NCBI GenBank assembly: GCA_903813345.2
Contig: CAIIXF020000012.1
Span: 32,370,501-32,434,500, forward strand
DNA: 64,000 bases
From: Owenia fusiformis
Lineage: Eukaryota > Annelida > Polychaeta > Sabellida > Oweniidae
Reading direction: 5' to 3'
Shown: positions 32,890-46,202 of the stretch, in pieces
Numbering within the stretch: the first letter of the stretch is position 1
Layout: each line of letters begins with the position of its first letter
Notes under the pieces: generated by a model
The model's input: the letters and a program-made list of their open reading frames with translations, nothing else
Told to the model about the DNA's origin: nothing
Database searches by the model: none
Position numbers and translations under genes: made by a program

Positions 32890-35198
32890 CAGCCAGCTTG
32901 TTTCAGTTGATCGTGTTGCTATCCTTAAATCAATCTGTTAATTGTTTTAGCAGTTATTGACAACGGGCTATCCTAGTTTGTAGTTTTACTGCTTCGGCAG
33001 AAGATGGGGTCAGGCTGTGCCAGGCCATTGTTAAAGTGTCCTCTAACCAAGGTGTGCTTGTAACTGGGATATGTTGCCATATGTTGACATTGAATCCAAA
33101 AAAGCATGCTTTACTAGGGCATTTTCAAGTGGAATGCCGATTAAAATTGAGGATGGATTTATTATTACCACGCAATGTGATTTTATTGATTTATCATTTT
33201 TTGTTTTCCCCTGTTGCCAGGTGCTACTTTAAATTCAATTCAATGCAAGAGTTTTGGTATATCACAAGGATTTCAGGTACAAAGGACATTGAAAAGTATC
33301 GACACCGGTAAAACCAGGAGACTTTGATTTATTATGTTTCATAGTTGCATTTTTACATTTTTGGGATATATACCAGAAACATACAGAGTTATTTTGCTCA
33401 AAATGCATGTTTTTTCAAAAATATTTTTGCAGGTTATGCAGCAGTAAATAATTCAGAAATGACAGAATTGCATCTAATGTGGCATTTTTTTTATTAATCA
33501 TCTTTATTATATTCCATAAAATACAGATGTACAAAACTTAAACAATTGCCAAAGTCTAGTGATATTGACGGCAATTTTGAGTGAAATCCAGAGGAATGTT
33601 ATTAAATTCTAACATAATAAGTTATTTTTATGTCATGTTATTGTTAAAATAGATGAAAGAAAAAAAGTCAATAAAATATCATCACACTACACTCGTATAT
33701 AAAAAAAAGTTTTTGCAGGTTGTGCAGCAGTAAATAATTCAGAAATGACAGAATTGCATCTAATGTGGTATTGGAGGGGTGAATCCCCCGGTGTCAAGGT
33801 AATATTTGACATTAACAAATATACAGTAATTTCACTTCGGCCACAAATTTTAGATCCAGATGGAAGTCTTGAAATCTTTCAATGAGACACAATTATCAAA
33901 AATGCTTACACTACTCTTAGTAATTTATATTTATTTTAAATATTGAAGCATTAGACGGGCATTGAGACAAATAAGGAAAAGATATTAGATGGACTGGTAC
34001 AACATCAAGAAAATGGAAGTGGTATTTCAATTCTTGGTGGAACCATGATGACTCGAATGTTCGTTTTAGGTCAGGAAAATAAGTCCTGAACAGCATTAAA
34101 ATAGCATTTTTGGGCTCTTACCGATCCTCCCAAACACAAATAAGATCTAGAAATAGATGATGCAATAGTAGCTAGGTTTTTTATTTCATTTTGTCAATAA
34201 CAAAAATTGTATAAGTTAGACTCATGTATAATGTCTAAATATTTATACGGATAAGATATGTCACCGTATCTTCAACTGTCTGCCATGCCATTATTAACAC
34301 CCAGTCACATTTCTTCATTACTGCGACCACACGGTCTATCATTTCTACGGTCAGTAATATTTCTTCGCTCGTCGGATACTTTTGCTGTCACATTTCTAAC
34401 GGCAGCCGCCTGGCGAATTTGAATTTCCGTTGATTAATGTAATGTTCATTTTATTTTATTTACATCAGTACAATTTATAAATGTTTTTATAGTGCTAGGA
34501 TATAATATCAAATAATAAAAGTGTTGCGTGAAGGTATGTATTATAGGTTGATGTGGTATCGGTGACCCTACATCAAACAGTATACCTATTGCGTTATGTT
34601 CACAGCAGAGATATGATTTTTCCAGTAAAACATAACCCATCATCAAAACACTACTACAGACGCAATTCAACGAAAGCCCGACATACGGCCACCGTGGGAC
34701 TGTTCTACGTCTGGCAACAGCCTGTTGATTTCTACGGGGACCACAGAAATGAACAAATATTATAACTCCGAGTTATAATTTCTATGGCTACCCTGCGGCC
34801 TGTAAAAAACTGGATACGCCGTATAGGGACCTCAAGATGACCGTAGTTTTCCTACGCTCGCCGCAGAAATCCACTGATAGCAATATGTAGCAGCAAGTAT
34901 GTGTAAACTATTTGAACCTGTTTCTCATTTCATCAAATAAGAGAGCCATCTTAAATGCCAATCAAATACTGTGCCCTGTCACACGGGAAGGGGTTGTCGT
35001 CACGTGGCCTTCTTTTTAGCTGTTGCGATCAATTCTCATATTTTACTTAGTTCACACTGTTCAGTCCCACACCAACAAAACAGCAATATTTGAAGAACTA
35101 CATAGTTTTTGGTTGAACGTTTGGCTTCACTTGAAAGACCGAGCGGGACTAAACAATTTGAATTGAGTAAAGTATGAGCATTTATCGTTTTATCGTCT
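32890..35198. other. Gene-free stretch
   Basis: Contains a 59-bp direct repeat (about 33420-33478 and 33714-33772, core GCAGCAGTAAATAATTCAGA) and AT-rich sequence. ORFs at 33036-33311 and 34553-34765 have no recognisable domain. Palindromic fragments around 34330-34870 (CTACGGTC / GACCGTAG) hint at an old element that I cannot delimit. Confidence 0.45.
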
Positions 35199-35984
35199 TA
35201 ATTTTCGAGAAAGAGTCGAAGGCAAATATACAAAGCCGGCTTTCAAAGCCGGCTTTTAAAGCCGGCTTCTACAGTACATCAGAAGCCGGCTTCTGGCGTC
35301 ACCAAGAAGCCGGCTTTTAAAAACCGGCTTCGAATGACTTACAGGAGCCGGCTTCTTCAGTTACCAAGAAGCCAGTTTTAAAAGCCAGATTCAATCTCTC
35401 AATCATTTTGTTGTGCATTATGCATCTTATTCTCGTATAATTAGCATGGAAATGAGAAAAAATGTAAAATTGTAACATATTGCAAGATTTTTTGCAAAAA
35501 GTAATTTCAAACCAAAACTATGAGGGAAATTTAATTCTTAATAAAAATATCGATGAATTAAATCATGTTCGTTAAATAAGAGTAAATTATGCATTGCATT
35601 TCTGTTTGATAAAAACGCATCGCTCATTTTACAAAACTGGCTCCAACTTGGAGCCAGTTTGCAAATCAGCTCGCTCCATCTTACACAAGCTATATAGGGG
35701 CAATCTAGTAACTGGGAATCACGGAATACTGTTTCATGATAATTGTTATGTGCATTATGCATCTTATTCTCGTATAATTTGCATGAAAATGAGAAAAACT
35801 GAAAAATACGTAAAAGTATTACATATTTCAAGATTTTTTGGAAAAAGTCATTTCAAGCCAAAACTATGACAGTAAATTGAATTCTAAGCACAGATATCGA
35901 TAAATAAGATCACATTCATTAAATCAGAATAGATTATGCATTGCATTTCCGTTTAATAAAAATAATAATAATATATAATAATAA

Positions 35985-36230
35985 AAATTTGATGATGTTA
36001 TCAAATCAACGTCTGCGCCCTATGCCTATCGTGTTCCTGAAGGCTTTGGATATTCTGACAACGGCGAATTTGGAGCTGGTAAAGTTCTGTCCGATATTCT
36101 TGAGAATAGCAAAATGACCGACATTTTTGTCATTGTCCCAAGGACTCTTGGTCAGCCTAACTTCGGCAAAACTAGCCATGCGAACATTAAGGGGACAATA
36201 AGGGACTGTCTTAAAAAGTTAGCGGGTTGA
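35985..36230 (+). pseudogene. C-terminal fragment of LINE ORF1
   Basis: An open frame of 81 codons ending in TGA, without ATG and cut at the LINE's 5' end. It includes GYSDNGEFGAGKVLSDILEN and TDIFVIVPRTLGQPNFGKTS. I do not recognise a domain. Its place before ORF2 in the same strand suggests the end of ORF1 (inference). Confidence 0.5.
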
Positions 36231-37144
36231 TAAAACCCACTGCTTTACCTTTGGACTGTTACTAATACTTGAATGTCTTTTTCATATACTTTCAGCAAAT
36301 CAGGACTAGCTTCAAAGTGCTTACTTATCTCAAGTAAAAATCTCTTGTCAAGCGTAAACATTATGTGAGTGTGATTTCAACTGAAATAATTGAAATGTAT
36401 TGAATGTAGTTGTATATGTACATGTATGTAGGACATCATGTTTGTAAATACCGTGTGATGTTGGCTAAATTAGATTGTTGGATAATTCACTAATGTGGCT
36501 TCAAAATGCACATTTCTCCATGTACCATTGTCAGAAGTCTCGTAAGTTGATCATAATTTTTCTCTCTTGTACTTCTTTATTGTTGTTTTAAATCATGTAA
36601 AAAAGACTTACTATTTTTACATCTTTGGACTTGGTTTACATTTCAGAACCTAGCTTTAGCAAGGCCTCTCTATCCCTACATAAAATACAGAGGGACTGTT
36701 TGAAAAAATCTTTGGTATGGCGATATGTCACACCATTACTAGAGGCCTTGTGTTAAATAATATTCTGATCTAGTTTCTTTACTCTTGCTGATTATCACTG
36801 TTACTTTTTCATGTTTTATTTTGTTCAGGTAAATTGGCCTTGTATATGTGTTTTTACAGACCTAATGTATCCAATTTTTATTTTTTAAAAAACCGTTGCA
36901 ATAAGCAGCGAAATCGTCTATCGCATTTGATGAGTACGATACACACTAAACCAGAATTAGTCTGGTTTTTTATCATTTTTCTAGTTTTAAGTACTTTTCT
37001 GTTAAAATTGCCAATCTGTCTCCCAAATGATGCAAATGTCTGTCTTTCAGTACTTTTTTCAGATCTTAACGTGTTGTATTCTAATGTTTATGCCACCGCT
37101 GCGACAGGTATCGGTTAAAGGGCATTGATGTAGCAACCTATCGT
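36231..37144 (+). other. LINE inter-ORF region
   Basis: About 900 bp between the ORF1-like frame and the start of ORF2. A 94-codon ORF at 36834-37118 is hydrophobic in part and ends in a stop 9 codons before the ORF2 Met at 37145. It may be leader or decayed coding sequence. Confidence 0.4.
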
Positions 37145-37492
37145 ATGAGGGTGGGGCTATTTAGTAATTTTCGGCTTCCTAAGAACAAGAACCGTGTAGT
37201 GAGAAATCGGTCACCATGTTACTTTACAGCTCACATTTACTTCGTTTTTCTAATTGTTATTGCTGTTTTTGTTGCTACGTTTTATAAGGGGTTTACGAGT
37301 ATTATAATTTTACTTCTTGCGGTTGTTATATTCAATTTCTCGATGATCGTCTTGCCACTCTTATGTTTCACAAGGTTCCTGTTGAAACATATCAAACATT
37401 TTAACCCGCGTTTTTGTATCACATTTCCATGGGCCTTATTATGCTTCATATTTTTCACACTAGCTTGCCCTGGTTTTGGGATGTGGATATAT

Positions 37493-40032
37493 TGTGGCAA
37501 CCCAGGGTGTTGGGTAGCGTGGTCCTGGGTTACCCAGCTATCAAGTATTTGGATTTTTAATGGTCTAGCTTGATAATAGATTGTAAAATATATGGGAATG
37601 GGTCTTTTCAAACACTGATCTACATCCACATTCACCTTACACAATCATTCAACACAACAGAGAATGTAATGGGAAATTATATAAAATGAATATAATTCAA
37701 CTCTATTTCAAAATATATACATGTGTTTGGTTACACAATTCTACATAGATTTACCGTCAGTTATGCAATAAAACAAAAAGTAACGTTATTTTCAGTCAAA
37801 TACACTTATGAAATTCAGTGTATCTAGGAAATTCAATGCAAACTATAACGTAACTTTATACTCTTAATTCTGCCTGCCAGTTTTTCTCACTTGGCAAAAT
37901 GACCTGTCTAATTAGTTCAATACAGGCAAAAGGGGGGTTGTATTGTCATCATAAAAACAATAAAAGATAAATTCTTAGAAGGGTTCTGTACTGGCTTAAA
38001 TAGCCAGATACGCATCAATACAATGAGTACAGGTATGTTTCTCCTGTTCGGGATAGTGATAATGATCAAATGTTCAGAAGGTGTTTACATGTAATACAGA
38101 TAAAGTGACCACAAGGGAGCTGACTAAGACTAGGGGTTTGATTAGTGCAATGAAAATATAAAGGTGGTCATTGTGTAGCAAATGGGACAAAAACTTAAGA
38201 CAGTTATGCAAAATTCCAAATAGGATCTTCTCACAGTAATTACAAAGGCACACAAAGATTTAAAATGCTGTGAGGCTTTATATTAGCAAATTAATACCAA
38301 CACTGGCTATGCTCAGTTCCCAGGGACAAACAAAAGTAGCAGCCAATTAATTGCCCTTCCTACTCTGTATAATGACCTTACCCCGGAAATATTTAAATAA
38401 CTCTGTAATGAAGCGAAAAATATAACAATTGCTAGATTCTTTCAGAATTTCAGTATTCGTGCAATTAAGATTAAGATAAATAAAATATGCCCAGTGAAAT
38501 GAATGGAGCGCTCAAAAGATGGTTATGCTGTGAAGCTGTTTTACAACTAAAAAATCGTAACTAGTCCATGCCTGATGATACTAACCAGGTGCAACACAGA
38601 TCCCCTAAAGAGTGTCAGCAAATATGAAGATTGCCTTGATCACCCCAAACCAACTCGTCTCGGGAATATTTAGAATAAAATGTGAAATAATACTACATGC
38701 AATAATAGTAAAACTTTGGGAACAAATATAGCCAATGTTTCTCACAAGTTGCAATTTACAATGTAATTCTCATATAAAGAGTGAATATTTTAGTGGCACA
38801 AATATTATTGGTACAGTTAAATATGCAACGCTTGTTCAAATTCTTCAAGACTATGCTGAGGGGGGGTTGTATCCTATTTCGAGAGCCACGCACTAACAGC
38901 GTAGCAGCAAATAAATTGCCATAGCTTAATTACGACAAATCAAACCCGACCTTGGGGATATATGGAATACATTAGGCAGTTGCAATATATCTAATAGCTG
39001 GTAGTTCTCTAAAGTTTTCAGTTCAAAATGTATATTTTAAGTATGAATATTCTAGTGACTCAAATAATCAACACTGGCAAGCAGATATTTCCCTCAAATT
39101 ATATAAGATAAAGCCAAAAATACCAAGTTGGCGATTGAATCTTAAATCTACATGTAGGTCAATCTGTAAATTTCCAATGAATCAGAAATGCTTCTCACAA
39201 GAATGTACACGTAGCTCTCTCAATGCTTATGAAGGTTTAATTAGAAATAAAATGTCTGAAAGTTCAAATCAATCTGCTATATAAATACGTACAGCCACAG
39301 TTTGATTCAAGGCGTGACCAGGCAGATTGAAATCAAAGTCGTAATCATACAAAATGGCCCTGAATATTCTTTTTGAACCTGATACAATAACCCTCAACAA
39401 GGTTTAAATGAATTCATGCTAATGTAAATGAAGCTAAATGAGTGAGAGAAATCAGAAGATTCACCAACAAGGAAAAAGTATAAACAGTTTCTCTGTTTTA
39501 GAGTAAAAGTAATTCCATTACCTTACCAACCCGTTCACCTAGGTTAGTGTATCTAATAAGATGTTATATATCCAATATGTATGTGTATTAATTCCAAAAT
39601 GCAGAGAGAAAGTTAATTCCTGTTACTTGCCGGTGATTCAAAGTCTCACTGAAGAACTGATGATTCATGCAAATCTAGGCAAAATTTTATAGTCTCAAAA
39701 TAAAATGTAATCGCTTTAGTTTGGCCCCTATAAACAATCACACATAATATACATTAAATATTGCTAAAATAAACAATAACATAACCAACATTTGATATAA
39801 AGTTGACATAATGTGCCTAGTGTAGGAAATTCACATATAAACTTTTAATATGAGACTATCAACAAAAGGCTGAATAAGGAAGTAGTGAAATAAGAAAATT
39901 TCTGAACAAACTCCTGAATTATGAAGTATCTACAAACATAATTGATAAATAAAGGTAAGAGCAATTCAAACAAAGTGATAATCCTCCAGAATAATCACAT
40001 AACATTGTATTAAGTGTTGGGGGATCATCACA
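37493..40032 (-). repeat. 3' LTR
   Basis: 2,540 bp, almost identical to the other LTR. It contains no long ORF. Left boundary TGTGGCAACCC, right boundary GATCATCACA on the plus strand. Confidence 0.88.
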
Positions 40033-41825
40033 CTGCTCCCCCTTTTAAAACAGTTCGACCCCGAACTCTGAAAATACAAAGATACAAATACACATGTTTC
40101 TAAAATCACCTTCAACCAATTTGTACTAAAACATGCAAAAGTTTGATTACTTGTTTACAATTTATACACAACAATAAGTGTTCATAAGCTGCAAGAGTTC
40201 ATCATTATTGTTGTTGGCTGTAGTAATCCTTGAGTCTATTCTCCATTATATACGTTGTAGTCATTGGAGTTACAAACATCATATCATATGAAGTATTGTT
40301 CATAGTATGGCAATTGTATGTGGTTGTCTATGCCATATCATGTTTTGCAATATAAGATCAAAGTGCCCAAAGCAAGACATCAATGTTTTTGCTGAGAATA
40401 TAGGCTGTTTGCTGTAAGTGTCATTGGTTCCCTATATCTGCATGGGGTGCACTAACAAAATCATATCAGGTATTAATGTTACACTTGTCAGCTTCATGGT
40501 TCTCAGATATAATTCCAGTGCATAATACACGTTGTGATTGTGATATTCCTCATGTGGCTTCCCATAGTGTGGATGTATCATATAGATGAGTTTATAAATA
40601 TACAGTTTTTGTCTTTGTTCATAATCATTACCGGTTATCAATTGTCACTGGTTCCCCATGTCACCTCATGGGTACACCAATAAGTAAAAGTAACTTGAAC
40701 CGGAAAGATTATCATCATCATGTTCAAATGTTCATTAGGTGGAAGGTCATAACGATTGTTCATATGGGACTGGAAAGAAATCATCACAGTCCTGGAAATA
40801 AGGCTTGTTATTCAAACAATACAAATTTAAATTTCGAATATCACACATGTGATATGAATTGGCCAAAATAAAGGGTTGTACAATGAGATTGAATCAATCA
40901 AACGTATGATCAAGATTTATCCTTTCACAATCAGCTTCGGATTGGTAGTTTTCAGATAATATCTCATAACATTTGTACTGGGAATGATTCAAATTCAGTC
41001 ACAATGACCCTTTCAATACAAAGGAAGTTGAGGTGGAATTCTGTCGGGTGAAAGCATCACCGTGTCATATTCCTGGAGACGCTACAGTACACCAAAAAAG
41101 GCAAAATGGGTAACATGACTGGGTGGGCAAGATGAGAAACACCTTTCACCAACCTGCCAGAAAACCAGGTATGTCACTTCAACAAAGACAATGGATGGGC
41201 CCTATCCACGGTGTTACTCAATCCCAGTCAATCAAAAGCTGTTATCCACTGCAAATGAATCCACCTCAGGAGTTCAACAAAAGCAGTTTTCTGGGTTCAA
41301 CTGTCATATTACCATGCCCTCACAAACTTTATTCACTACTTAGTTCCTCCCAGAGCAAACAGTATACATGTGATCAAACATTGGTTGATCAGGCCAATGC
41401 TGTCAATTAACACTAATGCTCGGGTAAAGTAAGGCTCTGGCATGGCAATCAATGACAATAATGGTCAATAAAAAAAATAAATAAAGTTCCCTTACATGTG
41501 TCGAGGTTCTTGCATTACCACCTAGCTCACTGCCATAGGCTTTAAACAACATCAAGTTCAAAACAGCCCGCAATTCATGGCAGACAAAGACACAAGCAAA
41601 AAGGGGAATAAAATAAAACACATGTGTTGAAAATCAAATAAAGTGTTTTCAACGTTAAACAAAGTAATGCATACCTAAGTATAAATCTTCTGATTGGATA
41701 ATAGTTTTACATCAACATCAGAAACATGGAAAATTGAGGTAGCATGGTTATAAAGGCCACTCTTTATGGTAAACGAGGTGCATCTTTCTGGCCTGATTCT
41801 AGACACACACTAACACTATAATGAT
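40033..41825 (-). other. LTR element interior, non-coding 3' part
   Basis: About 1.8 kb between the gag stop and the polypurine tract, where pol would be expected. Only short frames occur and none carries RT, RNase H or integrase motifs. Confidence 0.6.
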
Positions 41826-43502
41826 TTAGTGTTCAAACTGATCTGGTCCTTCTTTTAGAGAAGGACAATCAGTTATACGATGGTCATTTCCACATTTAAA
41901 ACAAGCTCTGACACCAGTAACCCTAGAGTTGGGGTGTCTTTGGTCACAGTCAAAGATGGAGTGGCTTCTTGTTTCACATATTTGGCAATATGAGGCATAT
42001 CTCATTGACTTTGGCTTGGAATTGGAATTCTTTTTCAGGGTCTTTTTTATAACCTTAGTCAGATTTTGACCAAGTATCATCATCTGTTGCTGAACTAACT
42101 TAGTAATTGCAGCCTCTGAGATACAAGGATATACTTCTCTCTGACTCAATTTGGTTTGGATAGGGTTATTGCCATACCTTGTCAGTAACTCTTCATCAGA
42201 AGAGTCTGAATTTGGCAATCTAGGCAAAGCAGAAAATTGCTTTACCTTCCTGGGGAAATGAAGAGAATTGGATTTCATTTTAGACTTGCCAGGTTCTAAT
42301 AATTCACCAGCTGTTGCATAGTCAGAGCTGTCACAGCTGTCAACATCTGCATCAACAACAAATGGGTCATCCAGAAGAGAGTTGTTCAATAACTGAACCT
42401 GCTGGGACACAGGGTTACGATCTGAATATACTCTCTCTGGGAACAAGGAAAGCTGAGGACGGGCTCTGGTTTGTCTGGTCATTGGACGTCCTCTATCCAC
42501 TGCTTTGGGATTCATTCCTTCAGAAAAGATCCCCATGGCTTTGTCTGGACATTCTGTATAATACCAAGTATCTTTAGGACCTTTGGATTTGGTCTGTTCA
42601 TGCTCACAAGCACTGAAATAACCATCACCTTCTAAGGGATGAGTTTCACCTGATACATTGGATTCAGTACACATGTAAGAATGTTCTAAATCTGGTAATT
42701 GAGGAGTATGGGATTTGTAATGTTCACTCTGGCTGATATCAGAGAACTTACTAGTCATCTTGTTAGTTTCAATGACTAATGAATGGGACTCGGTAGAATT
42801 TGGCCTATGTTTCAATTCATACTTTGGCCTTACAAGTTCTTGTGAATGGTAGCCACTGTCTGGTTTTTCATCTGGGGAGGCTTGCAAGGTTAACACCTGT
42901 TGTTGAACAGAAGCCTTTTCTACTGCCCCATACAAGGATATAGTTTTCCCAAAAGCTGAATTTGCATGTTTGCAACCATGCATATCCCTTAATGGTTTCC
43001 TCTTCCCAGTATCCACCTCAGTGGAATGTGGATCAAGGGGATCGAAATGCTCACTATATACTACTTCTGAGTTTTTAATTTTACTATCAGAAAATTGTGT
43101 TGGACTCAAATCATGATCTGCTGTTTCTGGTTTGACAGATCTGATGAATGGTTTCAATGTCAGGTCAACTGTATGGAGTGATTCGGGTACAGTTTCCTGG
43201 ATTTTAGGCATTTTGGTCAATTTTAGATGTGACAACAAAGGTTTGGATTGAGACCTCCCTTTAATTGGCGAAACGCTAGTAGCAGTTTTCTCAAGGGGTA
43301 TTGCATCATCCATTGCCAATTCCAATTGTTTGTCACTACACTCCTGATGGCTCAAAACCACCTCAGAGGCATCAAATGCTGGTGTTATCCCCTCAGCATT
43401 GTTCATTTTCAACTTTGGACGGGATGAACAACTTTCTCCAGATTCGGGTGTAGACAATGACACGTGTCTAGCTACATAAAAAGGTTCTGATGTGTTTGAC
43501 AT
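41826..43502 (-). CDS. Gag-like protein with two zinc knuckles
   Basis: 558 codons on the minus strand, starting about 160 nt after the 5' LTR. The long N-terminal part is polar, serine/proline/charge rich and has no domain I can name. The C-terminus holds CQICETRSHSIFDC (CX2CX4HX4C) and CFKCGNDHRITDC (CX2CX3HX4C), nucleic-acid-binding knuckles like those of retrotransposon nucleocapsid. The frame is intact, which fits a recent insertion. The expected role is packaging of the element RNA. Confidence 0.75.
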   Translation of the reverse strand: MSNTSEPFYVARHVSLSTPESGESCSSRPKLKMNNAEGITPAFDASEVVLSHQECSDKQLELAMDDAIPLEKTATSVSPIKGRSQSKPLLSHLKLTKMPKIQETVPESLHTVDLTLKPFIRSVKPETADHDLSPTQFSDSKIKNSEVVYSEHFDPLDPHSTEVDTGKRKPLRDMHGCKHANSAFGKTISLYGAVEKASVQQQVLTLQASPDEKPDSGYHSQELVRPKYELKHRPNSTESHSLVIETNKMTSKFSDISQSEHYKSHTPQLPDLEHSYMCTESNVSGETHPLEGDGYFSACEHEQTKSKGPKDTWYYTECPDKAMGIFSEGMNPKAVDRGRPMTRQTRARPQLSLFPERVYSDRNPVSQQVQLLNNSLLDDPFVVDADVDSCDSSDYATAGELLEPGKSKMKSNSLHFPRKVKQFSALPRLPNSDSSDEELLTRYGNNPIQTKLSQREVYPCISEAAITKLVQQQMMILGQNLTKVIKKTLKKNSNSKPKSMRYASYCQICETRSHSIFDCDQRHPNSRVTGVRACFKCGNDHRITDCPSLKEGPDQFEH

Positions 43503-43644
43503 GATGTGCAGTAGTGTGAATGTTCAAAATAAATTGATAAAACAGTGTTTTTATATCTCAAAGACTTCAGTATAATAACAATCTATATCAAATCAAATAA
43601 TGACGTAATCCAATGCGTGAGTCAATACTTAAAGTATCTAGACC

Positions 43645-43662
43645 CCAGCCGCTGGCACCATC
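43645..43662 (-). promoter_or_regulatory. Primer-binding site of the LTR element
   Basis: Two bases after the 5' LTR end, the minus strand reads TGGTGCCAGCGGCTGG. It begins TGG as required to pair with a tRNA CCA end. The tRNA species cannot be named safely. Confidence 0.55.
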
Positions 43663-46202
43663 TGTGGCAACCCAGGGTGTTGGGTAGCGTGGTCCTGGGT
43701 TACCCAGCTATCAAGTATTTGGATTTTTAATGGTCTAGCTTGATAATAGATTGTAAAATATATGGGAATGGGTCTTTTCAAACACTGATCTACATCCACA
43801 TTCACCTTACACAATCATTCAACACAACAGAGAATGTAATGGGAAATTATATAAAATGAATATAATTCAACTCTATTTCAAAATATATACATGTGTTTGG
43901 TTACACAATTCTACATAGATTTACCGTCAGTTATGCAATAAAACAAAAAGTAACGTTATTTTCAGTCAAATACACTTATGAAATTCAGTGTATCTAGGAA
44001 ATTCAATGCAAACTATAACGTAACTTTATACTCTTAATTCTGCCTGCCAGTTTTTCTCACTTGGCAAAATGACCTGTCTAATTAGTTCAATACAGGCAAA
44101 AGGGGGGTTGTATTGTCATCATAAAAACAATAAAAGATAAATTCTTAGAAGGGTTCTGTACTGGCTTAAATAGCCAGATACGCATCAATACAATGAGTAC
44201 AGGTATGTTTCTCCTGTTCGGGATAGTGATAATGATCAAATGTTCAGAAGGTGTTTACATGTAATACAGATAAAGTGACCACAAGGGAGCTGACTAAGAC
44301 TAGGGGTTTGATTAGTGCAATGAAAATATAAAGGTGGTCATTGTGTAGCAAATGGGACAAAAACTTAAGACAGTTATGCAAAATTCCAAATAGGATCTTC
44401 TCACAGTAATTACAAAGGCACACAAAGATTTAAAATGCTGTGAGGCTTTATATTAGCAAATTAATACCGACACTGGCTATGCTCAGTTCCCAGGGACAAA
44501 CAAAAGTAGCAGCCAATTAATTGCCCTTCCTACTCTGTATAATGACCTTACCCCGGAAATATTTAAATAACTCTGTAATGAAGCGAAAAATATAACAATT
44601 GCTAGATTCTTTCAGAATTTCAGTATTCGTGCAATTAAGATTAAGATAAATAAAATATGCCCAGTGAAATGAATGGAGCGCTCAAAAGATGGTTATGCTG
44701 TGAAGCTGTTTTACAACTAAAAAATCGTAACTAGTCCATGCCTGATGATACTAACCAGGTGCAACACAGATCCCCTAAAGAGTGTCAGCAAATATGAAGA
44801 TTGCCTTGATCACCCCAAACCAACTCGTCTCGGGAATATTTAGAATAAAATGTGAAATAATACTACATGCAATAATAGTAAAACTTTGGGAACAAATATA
44901 GCCAATGTTTCTCACAAGTTGCAATTTACAATGTAATTCTCATATAAAGAGTGAATATTTTAGTGGCACAAATATTATTGGTACAGTTAAATATGCAACG
45001 CTTGTTCAAATTCTTCAAGACTATGCTGAGGGGGGGTTGTATCCTATTTCGAGAGCCACGCACTAACAGCGTAGCAGCAAATAAATTGCCATAGCTTAAT
45101 TACGACAAATCAAACCCGACCTTGGGGATATATGGAATACATTAGGCAGTTGCAATATATCTAATAGCTGGTAGTTCTCTAAAGTTTTCAGTTCAAAATG
45201 TATATTTTAAGTATGAATATTCTAGTGACTAAAATAATCAACACTGGCAAGCAGATATTTCCCTCAAATTATATAAGATAAAGCCAAAAATACCAAGTTG
45301 GCGATTGAATCTTAAATCTACATGTAGGTCAATCTGTAAATTTCCAATGAATCAGAAATGCTTCTCACAAGAATGTACACGTAGCTCTCTCAATGCTTAT
45401 GAAGGTTTAATTAGAAATAAAATGTCTGAAAGTTCAAATCAATCTGCTATATAAATACGTACAGCCACAGTTTGATTCAAGGCGTGACCAGGCAGATTGA
45501 AATCAAAGTCGTAATCATACAAAATGGCCCTGAATATTCTTTTTGAACCTGATACAATAACCCTCAACAAGGTTTAAATGAATTCATGCTAATGTAAATG
45601 AAGCTAAATGAGTGAGAGAAATCAGAAGATTCACCAACAAGGAAAAAGTATAAACAGTTTCTCTGTTTTAGAGTAAAAGTAATTCCATTACCTTACCAAC
45701 CCGTTCACCTAGGTTAGTGTATCTAATAAGATGTTATATATCCAATATGTATGTGTATTAATTCCAAAATGCAGAGAGAAAGTTAATTCCTGTTACTTGC
45801 CGGTGATTCAAAGTCTCACTGAAGAACTGATGATTCATGCAAATCTAGGCAAAATTTTATAGTCTCAAAATAAAATGTAATCGCTTTAGTTTGGCCCCTA
45901 TAAACAATCACACATAATATACATTAAATATTGCTAAAATAAACAATAACATAACCAACATTTGATATAAAGTTGACATAATGTGCCTAGTGTAGGAAAT
46001 TCACATATAAACTTTTAATATGAGACTATCAACAAAAGGCTGAATAAGGAAGTAGTGAAATAAGAAAATTTCTGAACAAACTCCTGAATTATGAAGTATC
46101 TACAAACATAATTGATAAATAAAGGTAAGAGCAATTCAAACAAAGTGATAATCCTCCAGAATAATCACATAACATTGTATTAAGTGTTGGGGGATCATCA
46201 CA
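43663..46202 (-). repeat. 5' LTR
   Basis: 2,540 bp direct repeat of 37493-40032 at a constant offset of 6,170. Being 5' in the element it should hold the promoter. I did not identify a convincing TATA element. Confidence 0.88.

Larger units (their letters stand above)
37493..46202 (-). mobile_element. Gag-only LTR retrotransposon with 2.54-kb LTRs
   Basis: Two direct repeats of 2,540 bp enclose 3,630 bp. Read on the minus strand the LTRs begin TGTGATGATC and end GTTGCCACA. After the 5' LTR comes a primer-binding-like sequence (TGGTGCCAGCGGCTGG, about 43660-43645). Before the 3' LTR is a polypurine tract (AAAAGGGGGAGCAG, 40046-40033). The only coding frame is gag-like (43502-41826). No protease, RT or integrase is seen, so the copy depends on proteins from elsewhere. 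Flanks ATAT (37489-37492) and CTAT (46203-46206) are a probable 4-bp duplication with one change. By eye I find two differences between the LTRs (38299/44469, 39061/45231), so it is young. Confidence 0.88.

Noticed and set aside
37145-37573. 142-codon ORF as an independent membrane protein
   Set aside because: Its last codons lie in the LTR. The rest is the hydrophobic N-terminal part of LINE ORF2, continuous with 46207 onward once the LTR element is left out.
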